From Pelotomaculum sp. UBA5255 (GTDB lineage Bacteria; Bacillota; Desulfotomaculia; Desulfotomaculales; Pelotomaculaceae), in assembly GCA_002408725.1 (NCBI GenBank), contig DHTR01000086.1:1-13420 (forward strand): a stretch of DNA of 13,420 bases. Direction: 5' to 3'. Shown in pieces: positions 13,405 to 13,420 of the stretch; position 1 is the first letter of the stretch, and each line of letters starts with the position of its first letter. Both the position numbers and the translations under genes were made by a program. Below the pieces are notes generated by a model. The model saw nothing but the letters and a program-made list of their open reading frames with translations. It had not been told where the DNA came from and made no database searches.

Positions 13405-13420
13405 TACACGGCAGAGGACT
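13405..13420. repeat. Inverted copy of the 7037-7052 repeat at the window's right edge
   Basis: TACACGGCAGAGGACT is the exact reverse complement of 7037-7052 over 16 bases, 6.35 kb away. The window stops at its last base, so further repeat copies or an element end may continue beyond it. Confidence 0.85.

Overview
The window looks like a Gram-positive, anaerobic, probably sporulating Firmicute of the Clostridia, close to Pelotomaculum or Desulfotomaculum. This is inference. It rests on SigA-type promoters, strong AGGAGG ribosome binding sites, frequent TTG starts, a pyruvoyl-dependent arginine decarboxylase in a polyamine operon, a YflT-type stress protein, and encoded CCA ends on all four tRNAs. 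No rRNA or species marker is present, so the genus is a guess.

Left part (1-6415), ordinary chromosome. On the minus strand are a truncated coiled-coil, Gln/Gly/Ser-rich protein of unknown function and a lone peptide/nickel-type ABC transporter substrate-binding protein with its own promoter. A plus-strand endonuclease-IV-like TIM barrel protein follows, closed by a strong terminator, then a minus-strand YflT-type stress protein. Next is a compact three-gene operon: pyruvoyl arginine decarboxylase, spermidine synthase, agmatinase. Together these take arginine to agmatine, putrescine and spermidine. The source of decarboxylated S-adenosylmethionine (SpeD) is not in the window.

Middle (6495-7007), tRNA cluster Asp(GTC)-Phe(GAA)-Gly(GCC)-Cys(GCA). 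It has a good promoter upstream, a second full-consensus promoter inside the cluster directly before tRNA-Gly, and a terminator after tRNA-Cys.

Right part (7008-13420), a mosaic of mobile DNA and broken genes. It opens with an array of short repeats of TCCTCTGCCGT type, spaced about two helical turns apart, plus a perfect 18-bp inverted repeat. These abut the N-terminal piece of a tyrosine recombinase. A C-terminal piece of a similar recombinase lies 3.5 kb further on, frameshifted and with a lysine in place of a catalytic arginine. Between the two pieces are an apparently intact BlaI/BlaR1-type repressor and sensor-protease pair with three operator-like palindromes, and fragments of an RlmD-type rRNA methyltransferase, a small unidentified protein and an FtsX-type permease. 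Beyond them is an AT-rich stretch with an intact secreted eight-bladed beta-propeller protein carrying a C-terminal dockerin, then a degraded N-terminal piece of what looks like a phage terminase large subunit. The last 16 bases of the window are an exact inverted copy of the repeat at 7037-7052. The most notable inference is that 7008-13420 is a decayed recombinase-associated element bounded by inverted iterated repeats. The second end lies at the window edge, so this remains a hypothesis.
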